DNA of 64,000 nucleotides from Pictodentalium vernedei (GCA_031216915.1 CM062296.1:62485084-62549083), one strand, 5' to 3'. Positions 36,614 through 48,142 are shown, counted from the stretch's first letter. The notes: a model not told the origin generated them from the sequence alone. Program-made: numbers and translations.

Positions 36614-37407
36614 CATTTTATCTTACAATATGTTGGGGATAAGTCAAGAATGTAGACGAATATATAACGAACTATTTATTGGTGCGGATGAACAAAAATA
36701 AAAAATGGGACTCTCGCGAAGGGAACGTGCCTGTATCTGACCCCCTGATACAAACATCTGTATACGGGGTTCGGATACACGACAGTTGCGGAGTTAATAC
36801 AGACAAAATACATGTTGATTGTGAGATAAATAGCTCTACATAAAGTGTTCCAGTATTTATGTTTGGGAAAGCAGTTACTAAGGAGATCTTGACAACGTTT
36901 GCAATTTTCTGTCTCTGTTGACCGTACACCCCTCGTAAAGATATAAGCTATACTTCCCTGCGTGTTCTTCCAGGTTAGTTTTTTTTTTTTAAATAAGACG
37001 TGTCGAACCTTTTCCTCACAGAAACATAATATGTTGTTATGGATCGTCGTGAAACTCACGAAATTCTGATGGAGATTTCAAATTTTGCATATTTTTTTTC
37101 AATTCCGGCAATATTTAACTGCAAGTTCAGAAAACATGGGTGCGCCGGGCTGTATCTTATATTGTTCGGTCAGCAAAGACTCTAAACGTAATCCGCGTGG
37201 AATTAGAAATATAATTTATTTACAAAATAATTCAAAAATTAATCTTAAAATATTTATTGGAAAACCACACGAAAGGGCTTGCAAAACCAAGAAAGACACG
37301 GCAATTTACTTACATTTAACTGTTTTGCTGCCACGCCCACTTTAGTCAAATTGGATGACCTCTAAGGACGCCTACATGCGACTAAGATTTATGACATATT
37401 TGAAACA

Positions 37408-37473
37408 CTATCATCTGATTAATTGTTGGAAAGGGCTCAGAGAGACCTTTCCAACAATTAATCAGATGATATA
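37408..37473. repeat. Small hairpin
   Basis: tatcatctgattaattgttg and gaaagg pair with cctttccaacaattaatcag and atgata; loop gctcagaga. Confidence 0.75.
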
Positions 37474-37761
37474 GATTAGATCAGTGCACACCAGAACGCA
37501 CAGATAATCATCATAAAAGAGTAGACAATAGCCGCTTTCGACCTCGTAAGTGCTGAACATAACGTGTTTCTTATCCGTTATCCTTGTATATTCCGAGGTG
37601 TATGGAAATGTTCACTGGTTTCAAAGCTGATACAATCTGAGTCGCAACGGAGTGTGTAAATTTTCAAATTAGTTTAAATTTCCAAACATCAGGGAATAAA
37701 AAAATCATTTACTTGCAAACGTTTACATTTAAGTGAATTTTAGTTCAGCTGATAAATATAT

Positions 37762-37873
37762 ATAATCGCTTCAGTGAAGTGGGCTGGGTCCTGCCGCGGG
37801 CAGCTTGTTTGATCCGGCGATCTGAGCTCCTCAACGGCACGTGATGCGACCCAGATCACTTCATTGTAGCGAT
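37762..37873. repeat. Inverted repeat (family P), copy 1
   Basis: aatcgcttcagtgaagtggg and ctgggtc pair imperfectly with gacccagatcacttcattg and gcgat. It shares the tagcgataaaaggt border with 55527-55666. Confidence 0.5.
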
Positions 37874-38303
37874 AAAAGGTTTATTATATGACTTATATTT
37901 CAACATTGCATGCCAACGCAAGCATTAAGAATGTCCCCAACATTTTATTTTGTAAATCGGATTGAAGCAAAAAATATTTTGTTTGTTTGTTTACATTTAT
38001 TTTTGGAACAGGTGTACACATCGGGGAATTCCCGATGCGCCTGAATACGTAACAAAGTGAACAGTCAACATCCTTTTTGATCCGGATCGCCGTTTGAGCG
38101 CACCCATTCCAGCTCGGAGTGAAGAACTCTCTGCGACAGAAGCAGCTAATAATGTGATTTCGAACGTACCCATAAATAGTGTATCACACTATGCCGATAC
38201 GGAATCGGATTTCACATGTTCCGGAGACCAGGAGAAGATCGTCAAACTGTAGTGATATTTATCGGTTAAATTACACAGTCTTATAATAATCAACATTACA
38301 TAT

Positions 38304-38842
38304 TAGGGCCGTCACGATTAATCGATTAATCGATTGTTGATCGGTCACGGCGATATCGATTAGTATTTTTCGTTGTCGAATAATCGGCAAATTATATCCC
38401 GTTTTAGACGTTTAATAATTAAAAGAAAATATGGTGAAACTATTGTTTCTAAAGGTAAAGAGTTAAGAACATCGATGTTAAACCCCAAGAAGCTATTGGA
38501 AGCATTTGTCTTTCAGGTACATTCATCAAAGCTTTGATATTCTAAACTTTTGAACCGTCAGTGTAATAATCAAGACCGGTCGGCAGTTGCGAAGTTCGCA
38601 ACTGCCGACCGGTCTTGATTATTACACTGACGGTTCAAAAGTTCAGAACATCAAAGCTTTGAATGTAACTAAAAGAGGATCGTCTTCGTTGTTTACTTGA
38701 GGTAGGTCAACTGACTTCAACTTCATTTTTATCGACTTCCAAGAGAAGGAGATGGGGGGTCATCTAGGTACGATCAATCGATTATCATCGATTATTTGCG
38801 ACGATTAATCGATTCCTAAATTAAAAAATCGTGACAGCCCTA
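38304..38842. mobile_element. Family F hAT-type MITE, copy 3
   Basis: Same ends and palindromic body as the copies at 2834 and 32842. Flanked by ttacatat (38296-38303) and ttacgtat (38843-38850), an 8-bp target duplication with one mismatch. Non-coding. Confidence 0.8.
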
Positions 38843-39141
38843 TTACGTATTAAGGCTCTGTTTGAGATGCCTCTTAGAGCCCCGGTAACAAACTAAAGCG
38901 GGCTATTTGACAGTTATTTTTTTTTTGTGAAGCTTATGAACGATAACCATTCATTTAATAATGGGTTTCTTGGGGCGTTAATAACACTGATGATGTGAAT
39001 ATGGGTTCCCATTGTATTTTGCTTTTGTACTAAAACATCGGACAAATTCTAACAGATGCTGTTCAATTTACATTATGAAGAAAAAAAAATAAAATGAAAT
39101 AACTGTCATCAGAATATCGTATCCTTAGTGGTATATATATT

Positions 39142-39703
39142 TTTATACCATGATTACCTTTTCTACTATACATGAAAAGCCTATGGCATAAATTTGAGCT
39201 TTACACACCAACCATGGTGAATACGTCAGCAATGGGATTTCGGTAGTTAAAATTTACACCTACAGTGGATCTACATCCATGTTGACCTTTGGTGACGTCG
39301 ACCTAAATGCGAACTTGTCTAAATTTATCGCACGTCGCCTCGCAAAGAGCGAAATAAAAGTGGCAATTATTGATTACGTTTTTGAATGAGTTTACCCCAT
39401 AAAACACCAAAAATTAACAAACATGTATTGTCTCATGTTAATAAAGCATCCATAACTCGAATAGTATGTTATTATGTTGTTAAAATGTAAAAGGTTCTCT
39501 TTCTTTTTCAATTTCGTTTCGGTGATAAAACACTGACAGCGGAAGTACCGCCAACCGATCCTCATGTAAACAAAAACAAATTCGCACGTATTTACGGCTG
39601 CAGCTCAGTAAAATCGAGAAAAAATAATAGCGACTCTTAATAATCTGACGATCATGGTATAAATATAATATACCCAAAGTAGCTTTGTATACCAAATGTT
39701 CAC
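39142..39703 (+). repeat. Family H dispersed repeat, copy 2
   Basis: Second copy of H in the same orientation. After it, gagaacacttggtacaccaa forms an inverted partner of its own 3' end (hairpin about 39680-39742). Confidence 0.7.
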
Positions 39704-39930
39704 CACTTGTGGAGAACACTTGGTACACCAAGCTACTATGGTAATTTCTATATATTCATTATATGCTTCGACTCATGATATCGCCTTGAAGGAACGATCG
39801 ACTGATCTTTGTTATTGTTTTGAAATGTACGCATTTGAGGTCGGGTTGGGCTGAATATTATGCAATAAAATGTCTCGTATTATTTTATACAAAGGAAAAC
39901 CCACTCTATTTTTATCAGTGTCTGGAATTA

Positions 39931-40244
39931 CAGTTAAAACTAGAAGTCCTGTCACGAATAGTGCGCTTATTTAGGCTAAATTGCGCGTTGGAATTGCGCG
40001 CAATTGGCATATCGAATGGCATCCAAAGCACGGCAGGTTCTCCTGGTTACTCATAGCAAACACAAGCAATGTTTCTGCCAATGGACCTCCGGGTTACCCG
40101 GAGGTCCATTGGCTGAAACATTGCTTGTGCATAGGCCATATGTACATAATTTGATACCTTTACTTAGGCCATAACGCGCACATTAACGCGCATATCAACG
40201 TGCTATTTGTGCGCATTTCATGACAGGACTTCTAGTTTTAACTG
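39931..40244 (+). mobile_element. Family B MITE
   Basis: TA-flanked, with left end CAGTTAAAACTAGAAGTCCT and its complement on the right. Central hairpin tggacctccgggttacccgg. Near identical to the copy at 57984. Confidence 0.8.
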
Positions 40245-40572
40245 TATATCATAAGTGTGGACCCAAAAGTTTCATTCTCAGGTCCACACGATGCATTTTT
40301 CCAGTAACGTCCTAAATGACATTAGCTTCGTTGCATGACATCGTCTTGACCATCGCCCTGAAGGAACAATCAGCATCTATTAGTTATTGTCTTGAAATGG
40401 GTAGAGTAATGCCAGTGAAATGTCACGTAGCATATAACAAAAGGAAACTCTAACCTGTTGTAGTGAATATCATTCGCGCACGCGCTCGTGAAAAACAAAA
40501 CTTTCAGGTCCACACTCATGAGATAATTCCCGATATTCACTAAAACAGTGTAGATATCCTTTATATATATAT

Positions 40573-41832
40573 GCTGTTCAAAAAATTAGGCGATATCCAA
40601 ACTAATGTTGATATTTTCGGAAAATGGTATTGGATACGCGTTATTGGATACATCAATTTGTTACCAGGTTTAATGTGGATCATGAATGTCACCGGCTCAC
40701 GAAAATGTTCGTGCATGTTTTTCGCAAGAGCGCCGCGTTAATGTCTGTGGGGTACGTTTTGAAATTTCCATTCGTACTGGACTGACTTTTTCGGAGGTCT
40801 CATCGTTCTTTTCTTAGTACAAACTCGTTCGACAGTAGTTTCTGGTCGAATCGTAGCTTTTGACGTATGCGAAAACTGACTCGTGACGAACGTTTATGTT
40901 CCATTGGTATGTTGAAAGCTGGCAACAAACAGACTGCAGTGGCTCAAATTCTCAACTTTACTCAATCGGTGATTAGCAGGTTATGGTCAAGCTACCGTCA
41001 GAAAGGCAGTGTCGATGACAGACGTCGGTCAGGTTGTCCAGGGGCGACATCTGCTAACCAGGATCGTTTCATCCGAACAACAGCATTACGTACCAGCTAT
41101 CAAAGTGCCTCCGAATTTGGACAGCAGCTGCACCGAAGGACAGATGTGAGAGTCAGTGGTCAGACTATCCGAAATCGCCTAGACAGCTGGAATTTGTACG
41201 CTTGACGACCTCGAATAATTCCACGTTTGATTGATCGTCAGATTGCAGCAAGGCCTAATTGGTGTGGATTACGACAGCGCTGGGACAATCGTCGGTGGAG
41301 CAACGCCATGTTTTCCGATGAATCGAGGTGCACTCTCGACTTCCACGACAGGCGAAACAGTGCAGTACTACCATGACAGCATGTTAGCAGCTAATGTTGG
41401 GCCATTTGCACGACGTCAAGGCCGTCGATTCATTTTCCAAGATGGCAATGCAAGAGCACACAGCGCACGTGTCGCTACAGAGTTCCTCCGGGAGCAAAAC
41501 ATCACTACACTGCCTTGGCCAGCACTAAGTCCAGACCTTTCACTAATCGAGCACGTCTGAAATACGCTTGGCAGGCGCCTACGACAACGCCAATAGCCCT
41601 CTACCAATGTCCAGCAACTCGTCGCTGCATTACATGAAGAATGGAATAACATCAGACAAGATGATATTGGACGTTTGGTGAGGAGTATGCCACGTCGCAT
41701 CCGCGCTTGTCTCGCGAACCGAGGAGGATTCACAAGGCATTAAGGTCTTGGACTGGATGTGGTAAATTCTCTGACCGTCCATGTCTTCTATATATCTCAC
41801 ATTTTTCAAATATCCCCTACTTTTTTGAATAG
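40573..41832 (+). mobile_element. Tc1/mariner transposon copy, about 1.26 kb
   Basis: Ends gctgttcaaaaaattaggcg and, reverse-complemented, actattcaaaaaagtagggg are imperfect inverted repeats set in TA-rich sequence. It encloses a broken transposase gene. It is the only element in the window with a clear Tc1-type transposase; its ends do not match the B, C or E families. Confidence 0.85.
40867..41743 (+). pseudogene. Tc1/mariner transposase, inactive
   Basis: The first 112 codons form the paired-type helix-turn-helix DNA-binding region (MRKLTRDERLCSIGMLKAGN, RRSGCPGATS linker, SGQTIRNRL). They stop at 41203, probably from an Arg codon turned TGA. The first catalytic Asp region (FSDESRCTL) continues in that frame. 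The second half (FIFQDGNARAHSARV, WPALSPDLSLIEHV) is in the next frame, so there is a frameshift between about 41320 and 41400, and a stop replaces the Trp expected after EHV. In QDGNARAH the Gly stands where relatives usually have the catalytic Asp of DDNARPH. If the preceding Asp were used instead, the spacing to the final Glu would be 35 rather than 34. The C-terminal part ends near 41743. Clearly dead. Confidence 0.85.
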
Positions 41833-41989
41833 TATATATTTATTTGGTACGAAATAACAAGTAAAACGGAAGGTTTACAAGTTTTGTTTATCATTTGTTT
41901 CAAACAACAGAGCTGTTTACTTTATAAAATATTCCATTATCATACACAACTGTTATAGGAAATGATGGTGGATTATCTGTCGCATTAAC

Positions 41990-42323
41990 AGTTGACCCAG
42001 TGGCTACGGCATTAAAATTCAAACCGAAAGGTCTACGGTTGGTTCCCGCCAGGGGTAACTGCGTTGTGTCTTTGACCAAGTCACTTCATTCTGATTTTCC
42101 ACGTAGTGACCGGGTGACGCTGTGTACTGAGGCGCACTGCACGTCGACAATGAACCTGTTTTCAAGCAATGCTAACCCTGCTCGCGCACAGTTAGTACAT
42201 TGAGTTGTCTCACAGTTCTTTGGTGGTTCTGTCCGGGTGCTCCAGCTTCCTTCACCCGTAACACCGTCCGACACGAAGTGACCCTGGCTATCGAAAGTAT
42301 TGTTAAACCCCAATAAATAAATC
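41990..42323 (+). mobile_element. SINE D6 with worn tRNA-like head
   Basis: Head cagtggctacggcatt and ggttggttcccgcc, body gcgttgtgtctttgaccaag and gcactgcacgtcgacaatg, 3' end gttaaaccccaataaataaa. Confidence 0.75.
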
Positions 42324-42474
42324 AGAGTAGATATGCTGGATGGACGTGTTAAGTTGTACGAAATTCGCAGATAATTATTCTTTTCAGTTGTTATAATGTC
42401 ATTTAGTGCGGTCGTTTGTGTTGTAATATACCTTGAGACGAACGAGTCAACGCCATTTATATCAGTGTGTAGAA

Positions 42475-42711
42475 AAGTCTTCGTGGACTTGTGGTAATCC
42501 ACTCGGGGCAGTAGTGTTCACGCATGCGTTTACCAGGTACTAAACATTTTCAGCAAAATTATAATTAATGAAGCGAAGGGTTGTACCCGGCGCTTCATTA
42601 ATTAAATTTGTGATGTTTATTCCTATAATTAGTGTTTGGAGTCTAATTTTATTACGTCCGTGGAAATATTGTCCACCTTTGGGAACTGACCAAGCCATGG
42701 CCGTACCGTTG
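42475..42711. mobile_element. Family E MITE, copy 2
   Basis: Central hairpin attaatgaagcgaagggttg with gcgcttcattaattaa, flanked by cgcatgcgtttaccagg and tagtgtttggagtctaat, both E landmarks. Termini are worn. Confidence 0.55.
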
Positions 42712-42756
42712 TCATATCAACCTGTCTGTAGAAGAAGTTTCATTATTGTCAACACA

Positions 42757-42826
42757 TCGTCGCGTGAGAACCATAAGGTTCTATCTTCCCCTGGAAGATA
42801 GAACCTTATGGTTCTCACGCGACGAC
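42757..42826. repeat. Family K hairpin, copy 2
   Basis: tcgtcgcgtgagaaccataa and ggttctatcttccc pair with the complementary right arm almost perfectly (about 34 bp per arm). Confidence 0.8.
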
Positions 42827-43329
42827 ATGCTGACACATGCGGTCTCTAAGTCTCAAGGGGAAAACTTGCGCGAACACCCCATTTGAACACTAATTTGTAA
42901 ACTAATGAATTAGTATTATAATGAAAGTAGCTTTTCTTGTTATCATCACCGATGCACATTTCAAGGCGACAATAGCGAATGAATGTTTTGGTGTAAATTG
43001 TGCATGAAATTTAACAAGTTAACGACATGCATGCAGCAATTACACTTTAATTTCAAACGTCAGTCTCGCGAGCAATTGTTTTGGCAAATGGTCTCGGTAA
43101 AAGCTTAAAACCATTCATACGATAGGACAATTGTTCAACGAGTTATGGACATCTGACTTCGACCAGTGATATGCAAGTACATCACATATCTTAAAACGAA
43201 TAAAAAATTGACTTCATAAATAACAATCATGGTCTATGTTTAATGTTTCTAAAAATAACTAAATCATTTGTATCGGACAGGGGGTAACTTGAAAATCACC
43301 ACCTTGTTCAAGAGAGAACGGTAAAACAA

Positions 43330-43600
43330 CTTAACTGTTTGCCCAACCTGTCAGTTTTAATCCGGTCGCGCTTACGAAACGAAACCAAAAAAAAACTGCA
43401 TTCTCACAGACGTTGATCGTCGTGACCATATTTCACATTCCCAGCCGACGTTCTCATCTTTTTTTTATTTTCGGCTTAAACACACAGCTTATTGGTCCTC
43501 GCTTAGAAGGGCCAAAAGGACTCATTCCGATGAGGGGTGATAAGATATATATACATGTATGAATCAAAAATAGAAAACAAAACATAATTAGTGCTCCTAC
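43330..43600. mobile_element. Probable very old family A copy
   Basis: ttaactgtttgcccaacctg at the left and a decayed hairpin (cttattggtcctcgcttag, gatgaggggtgataag) recall A. No right end is recognisable. Confidence 0.25.
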
Positions 43601-44295
43601 ATAACCCCCAAAACACACTGCTACGGTGAGGTAGGCAGAAAACTACGGTGAGGTAGTCAGAAAACCAGAAGGAATTTCGAATCGCGATCCAGTCCTTCTG
43701 TCGATTTAATGACGTTACAATAACAAAATGTGCTTACATCTATCACTTCCTTCCCACAATATTTGAAGACTAGCCGTATATTATAAAATCTAGACATTAC
43801 GGATATACAGTGGCTTCAACTATCAAGTAAAATATTCATAAACAAATGAACGGTAAACGAACCATCTAACTAGAGCTACATTGAGCGACGAAAATAATTC
43901 GAAAACGATAGGTCATTAAAAGTGCAAGGATGGATGGAAATATAAGTTTTGAGGAGAAATGTTGGAGGCAGGTTTAGAAAGGGGGTGGGGAGGAAGTACG
44001 TTAACCAAAAAAAAGTGCCTCGTACGGTAAAACAAGGGAAGCGAGGTTTTCCTGGCACAAGTCGAAATTCTAACTGAATCCGGCGCCGACCAGCAACCAG
44101 TCTAACAATTGAATAGCGCATTGCATATTTTGGACTTAATTGTCGGAATATTCAAGTTGATCGAAAAAAACGTTTCGTTTTTCCGTCCAATTAATTGGAA
44201 TATTCCATCCGAGTGAATCTGAATTTATTTGTCCCTATATTCCGATAAATTTTGTCTTTTGATTGGTCAAAATGCCTTGAATAAAATGCCATGGC

Positions 44296-44378
44296 AAAGG
44301 GTGCGCCCAACATCCAAGGTATATGAGAGCGTGCAACATCCAGGGTATAAGCGCACGCGAAACATCGGGGGTATACGG
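44296..44378. repeat. Three-unit ~30-bp tandem repeat
   Basis: gcgcccaacatccaaggtat, gcgtgcaacatccagggtat and cacgcgaaacatcgggggta follow one another. Confidence 0.55.
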
Positions 44379-44696
44379 TTTCAATGAAAGCTTTTCACTT
44401 CCGCACGCCTCATTATAAAACTCGAACCAAAAAAACGGTAAACAGTCACAAATATCATCAGATTTCTAACAATGCAATCATAAAAATAAAATAAGAGCAA
44501 ATCATGTCAACAAAATTCTTTTTACTCGTTTCCTTGACGATCCAGGGAATGTAACGCTACCTGTTGTCTTCCGCGATTATAGAAACAAAATTATTATGAC
44601 GAATTTGGACGTATGATTGTGGAGCTGAGGAATGTGTCCACAAATTTATTTTCACTATGTTTGTATTGTGTTTCAAACGGGACAAAAACGTTATTT

Positions 44697-44822
44697 CCGC
44701 CAACATGTATGGTGCATGGGGATTTAATACCTGGATGTCTCATTTAAACACCTCGCCTGCGGCTCGGTGTTTTAAAACCGACATCCAGGTATTAAATATC
44801 CAAATACCATACATGTTGGCGG
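44697..44822. repeat. Inverted repeat, ~57-bp arms
   Basis: tccgccaacatgtatggtgc and ggatttaatacctggatgtc pair with the right arm ending accatacatgttggcgga. Loop cctcgcctgcggctcgg. Confidence 0.8.
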
Positions 44823-45005
44823 AGTCAACTTATAATAAGCATTAATTTTCTTTGAATTTAAAGCAAGAAATATTTTTCATTTGAAACGGTGATGACATTA
44901 AATTATAACACCATTACTCAAGTACGACCACCATGGTCTGGTCACTTTCCACGAGTGAGTAACATTACATTTCATATACTAATTATAGGAATAATAATAA
45001 TTTGT

Positions 45006-45159
45006 TTAACCCTTTACCTAACATGAAAAGCAGACGACACTTGCAAAAAAAATTCTTGAATAATTAATTTTTTTCATTTTTTCATATTTTGAAAATTAAT
45101 TGGCGATTTTTGAGAATAGCGCTGGCCGGTTGTGGCCGTTACGTTGGGTAAAGGGTTAA
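45006..45159. mobile_element. Family A MITE, core lost, inside an E element
   Basis: TTAA-flanked ends ccctttacctaacatg and cgttgggtaaaggg. The central hairpin is deleted. It sits at the TTAA of an E element (E3), whose left half ends just before it and whose taatgaag continues after it. Confidence 0.65.
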
Positions 45160-45238
45160 CTAATGAAGCTATGATTAAGTGGAAATCCACTTTCTCCATT
45201 CGGTATGTGCAGTCGAATTTAAATCTGTTTACATCATT

Positions 45239-45500
45239 GGAGCTCGGTGGCTCAGTGGTAGACTATTGGACTTTTATGTTAGAGGTCCCGAGTTCGATCC
45301 CGGTCCTGGACGACACGCGTTGTGGCCTTGGGCAAGGCACTTTATCCCGGTTGCCTACATGGGGAGATGATGACGCGGTGTACTAAGGCGTACTGCACGT
45401 CGATGGTGCACATGTCTTCAACCGCTGTAACGGAGCCCGAACGGAGCTTGAACAGAGTTAGACTGTTGAGGAGGTGACAATTGCTCATCGATGCTCCGTC
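45239..45500 (+). mobile_element. SINE D7, tRNA head, 3' truncated, fused to a C fragment
   Basis: Clear A box (gtggctcagtggtagac) and B box (gagttcgatcccggtcc), then ttgggcaaggcactttatcc and tactaaggcgtactgcacgt. It stops inside the body where the E element resumes. It is preceded by 70 bp of C sequence (45169-45238), in the same order as at D8. Confidence 0.8.
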
Positions 45501-45954
45501 CACAACACGGTGTTTCATTATTATTTTGCTCATGATGATTTTTGTTAGATGGTAAACGCATACTTGGACATCACTGCCCACGGTTGAATTATGACTGACC
45601 AACGGCGATTATGCTGTATTATGCTCGTGAGTGCGTTTACCAGATATGATCAATAACACTCATTACGACCGTTGCTTTATTCTAAAACCGAAAAGTTTCA
45701 CTAATTGTGTTAATATGCTGATGTTTTTTTAGCTTAAGCAAATATTCATTATAGGAATGTCTATAACAGGTGCTCGAAATAATATCTGTACATATTATGA
45801 GCAAATGAACATCACATTACATCAACGGTAGTCTGTTTGCCAACGAAAATTTGTCATTATTAAACACTGCACGGTTGATTCCACATGCTACGATGATAAT
45901 GTATTTATGTACAGTAGAAAGGGGAAGTCATGTTACTGCATTGAGCACTGTGTT

Positions 45955-46530
45955 GAAGTAATAGCGCGCTAAGTGCACTTTTGTCCCCGTCAAACCGCAC
46001 TATTAGCCTAATTCACTTCTTGTTGAAAAACAGCATGCCCAACTCTGTATAATTCTATACTAGTAAACAGTGATCATTAACGTCATTTCTAACCTCTACT
46101 GGGACGCTGTACGTGTAATGACGTAAATGGACATTAAAATTCGACTACATAATTATACAGAACAAAGAGACTGGATAACGACTTAATCGCCGCGCCTTGT
46201 ATTCTCCGCTCGAAAATATTTATAATTGTTCATATCGACACAAGAAACACTTGCAACCTTCCATCACATAGACCACCGGGCGCAACCCGGTGGTCCATGT
46301 GATGGATGTTTGCAAGTGCTGCTTGTGCTTTGTCCTCAGAAATTGTAAAATAATTACGAAAAACCCATCCCTCAGCTATTTAGTAGTAATTCATCCTTCA
46401 CATATTGTATTGTCAATATTATTTTTCTCTTTGATCAGTTCATTTCGTAAGTTTATTACCGACCCTGCTAATTATATTTCGCATTACACAGCGCAAACGT
46501 CCATATGTGTCCATTCTCCTTCATTAGCGT
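45955..46530. mobile_element. Family C element, copy 6, with strong central hairpin
   Basis: Carries the C blocks (aagtaatagcgcgct, attaaaattcgacta) and a clear central hairpin in which cttccatcacatagaccacc pairs with ggtggtccatgtgatgg (about 46256-46315). Termini are eroded. It is directly followed by another partial C copy that holds SINE D8. Non-coding. Confidence 0.5.
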
Positions 46531-46532
46531 AA

Positions 46533-47065
46533 CTCGATTCTCGTAGAGAAACAATTCTACACAATTCTATATTAGTAAATAAAAATCACTAACAACATAC
46601 TTAACCTCTACCGGTATACATGTACATGTAATGATGCAACTTTATTTATTTATTTATTTATTGGTGTTTAAGGTCACGTACTTATGTATAATGGTTAATC
46701 GTGACCACGACGGGTTTATCGGCGGAGGAAGTCGTAGTATCCGGAGAAAACCATCGAGCAACGACGAGCAACTGTCAGCTTCTCAACATTCTAACTCTGT
46801 TCAAGCACCACTCAAGCAGGGTTACAGAGGTTGAACACATGCGCACCATCGGCGTGCAGTACGCCTCAGTACGCGGCGTCGTCGGGCCCCATGTAGGCAA
46901 AAGGGACACAACGCGGGTCGTCCCAGATGGGGATCGAACTCTGGACCTCTAGCATAGAAGTTCAACAGTCGACCACTGAGCCACCGTGCTCCCAATAATG
47001 TAAATGGATTTAAATTCCACTGCACATACCGAATGGAGAGAGTCGATTACTACTTAATCATAGCG
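46533..47065. mobile_element. Family C partial copy carrying SINE D8
   Basis: C sequence at 46533-46636 (tctatattagtaaat, cttaacctctacc, atgtaatga) resumes at 46997-47065 (aatggatttaaattcca, cataccgaatgg), with SINE D8 between. The insertion point matches that of SINE D7 in the C fragment at 45169-45238. Confidence 0.5.
46636..46996 (-). mobile_element. SINE D8, complete, tRNA head, inside a C element
   Basis: Minus-strand copy with an ATTT tail (46636-46662), body (catcggcgtgcagtacgcct), B box complement (ggggatcgaactctgg) and A box complement (gtcgaccactgagccaccg). It sits at the same C position as D7. Confidence 0.85.
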
Positions 47066-47164
47066 CTATTTATCATATGACTCGTCCGTTTTGTTCACTT
47101 TAAAACATTTGATATTTTCTTTTCATATTAATCAGTGATAAATAAAACCTTCCGTCAATTTGAT

Positions 47165-47345
47165 TGGTCATTTTCAAAACTAGACAATTTGATTGGCTGA
47201 ACAAAATACAACTGGGCCGCATTTTACAATTTGCATAATTAGAGTTGGGAACTTACATTGGTCAATTTCAAAACTGGACAATTTGATTGGCTAAACAAAA
47301 TACAACTGGGACACATTTGCATAATTTCAGTAGGGAGAATTTACA
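47165..47345 (+). repeat. ~92-bp tandem duplication
   Basis: Two units with tcaaaactagacaatttgat, tggctgaacaaaatacaact and a gggccgcattt or gggacacattt block. Confidence 0.75.
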
Positions 47346-47379
47346 TTATCTGTCCTATTTAGGGTAGGTTTATATTGTA

Positions 47380-47592
47380 TTAATCTTTTACCTACAAGAA
47401 AAACGCCATTATTTTTTTTTCACATTTCGCTTCCAAAACATAGGTTATGATCCCTCATTGGAACGAGCTCGACGAACTCGTTCCAATAAGGGGTCATAAC
47501 CTATGTTTTGGAAGCAAAATATGAAAATTTTTAGCTATACTAGGATGTTTTTTTCCAAGTGCCGTCTGCAACTCAAGTTAGGTGATGGATTA
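47380..47592. mobile_element. Family A hairpin MITE, diverged
   Basis: Arms aaacataggttatgatccc and complement, core gaacgagctcgacgaactcg. Terminal bases have decayed (taatcttttacctacaag, gttaggtgatggatta). Confidence 0.55.
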
Positions 47593-47647
47593 AAAAGTCA
47601 TACTAAGTGGCTAATTTGTGCGTGTGTGTGTCATATGATAAACATAA

Positions 47648-47748
47648 TATGAAATGAGTGTTTTTCTCATATAATATTTATGAAACTCGTCCGAATTTTC
47701 TTAGACTAGTTTCATAAATATTATATGAGAAAACCACTCATTCCATAT
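47648..47748. repeat. Hairpin, ~45-bp arms
   Basis: tatgaaatgagtgtttttct and catataatatttatgaaact pair with agtttcataaatattatatg and agaaaaccactcatt. Confidence 0.75.
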
Positions 47749-47749
47749 C

Positions 47750-48142
47750 CTCTATATATTCTCCACTCGAAAAATATTTCCAATTTTCCATAATACCACA
47801 AGAAACACTTGCAAGCATTCATCGGATGGACCACCGGGTACAACCCCGTCGTCCGTGTGATGATTGTTGAAAGTGTTTCTTGTGTTTTGTCCTCATAAAT
47901 TGTAAATAATTACTAAGTGAAAAATCTAGTAGAACTCTACATTCCATATACCGTAGTCTCAATATTTTCTTTCTGTATGATCGGCTCAGCTCATGATTTC
48001 ACTGCTGATCTCGTTAATTGTTCATTATATCATGCATTTCACCGCGCAAACGCTGTTATGTATTTCAGGTTTCTACGGAAAGAAGCGCATTAACTTACGA
48101 ACATTGTCTGCGCTAATTGTGACATGACTTTACTTTCAACTG
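47750..48142. mobile_element. Family C element, copy 8 (half)
   Basis: Begins inside C at the tctccactcgaaaaatat block, holds the central hairpin (catcggatggaccaccggg with cgtccgtgtgatgattg), and ends with ctaattgtgacatgac and TTTCAACTG followed by TA. The left half is missing. Non-coding. Confidence 0.5.

Larger units (their letters stand above)
42827..44696. other. No gene; possible old A copy and small tandem repeats
   Basis: Contains a decayed A-like hairpin (43330-43600), a duplicated ctacggtgaggtag block near 43620-43665 and a three-unit repeat near 44300. No coding evidence. Confidence 0.4.
44919..45616. mobile_element. Family E MITE, copy 3, split by nested insertions
   Basis: Left half 44919-45005 (ggtctggtcactttccacg, ctaattataggaataat). 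Right half about 45501-45616 (acaacacggtgtttcatta, ggtaaacgcatacttgg, accaacggcgattatgctg). Between them lie an A MITE at the E TTAA (45006-45159), eight E bases, and a block joining part of a C element to SINE D7 (45169-45500) that sits at the loop of the E hairpin. Confidence 0.6.

Noticed and set aside
37085-37345. 86-codon ORF with a Cys-rich start resembling a THAP zinc finger
   Set aside because: The spacing of Cys and His does not fit the THAP pattern and no tryptophan of the core is present.
44657-44845. Small ORF
   Set aside because: Lies across the hairpin at 44697-44822 and is a shadow of it.
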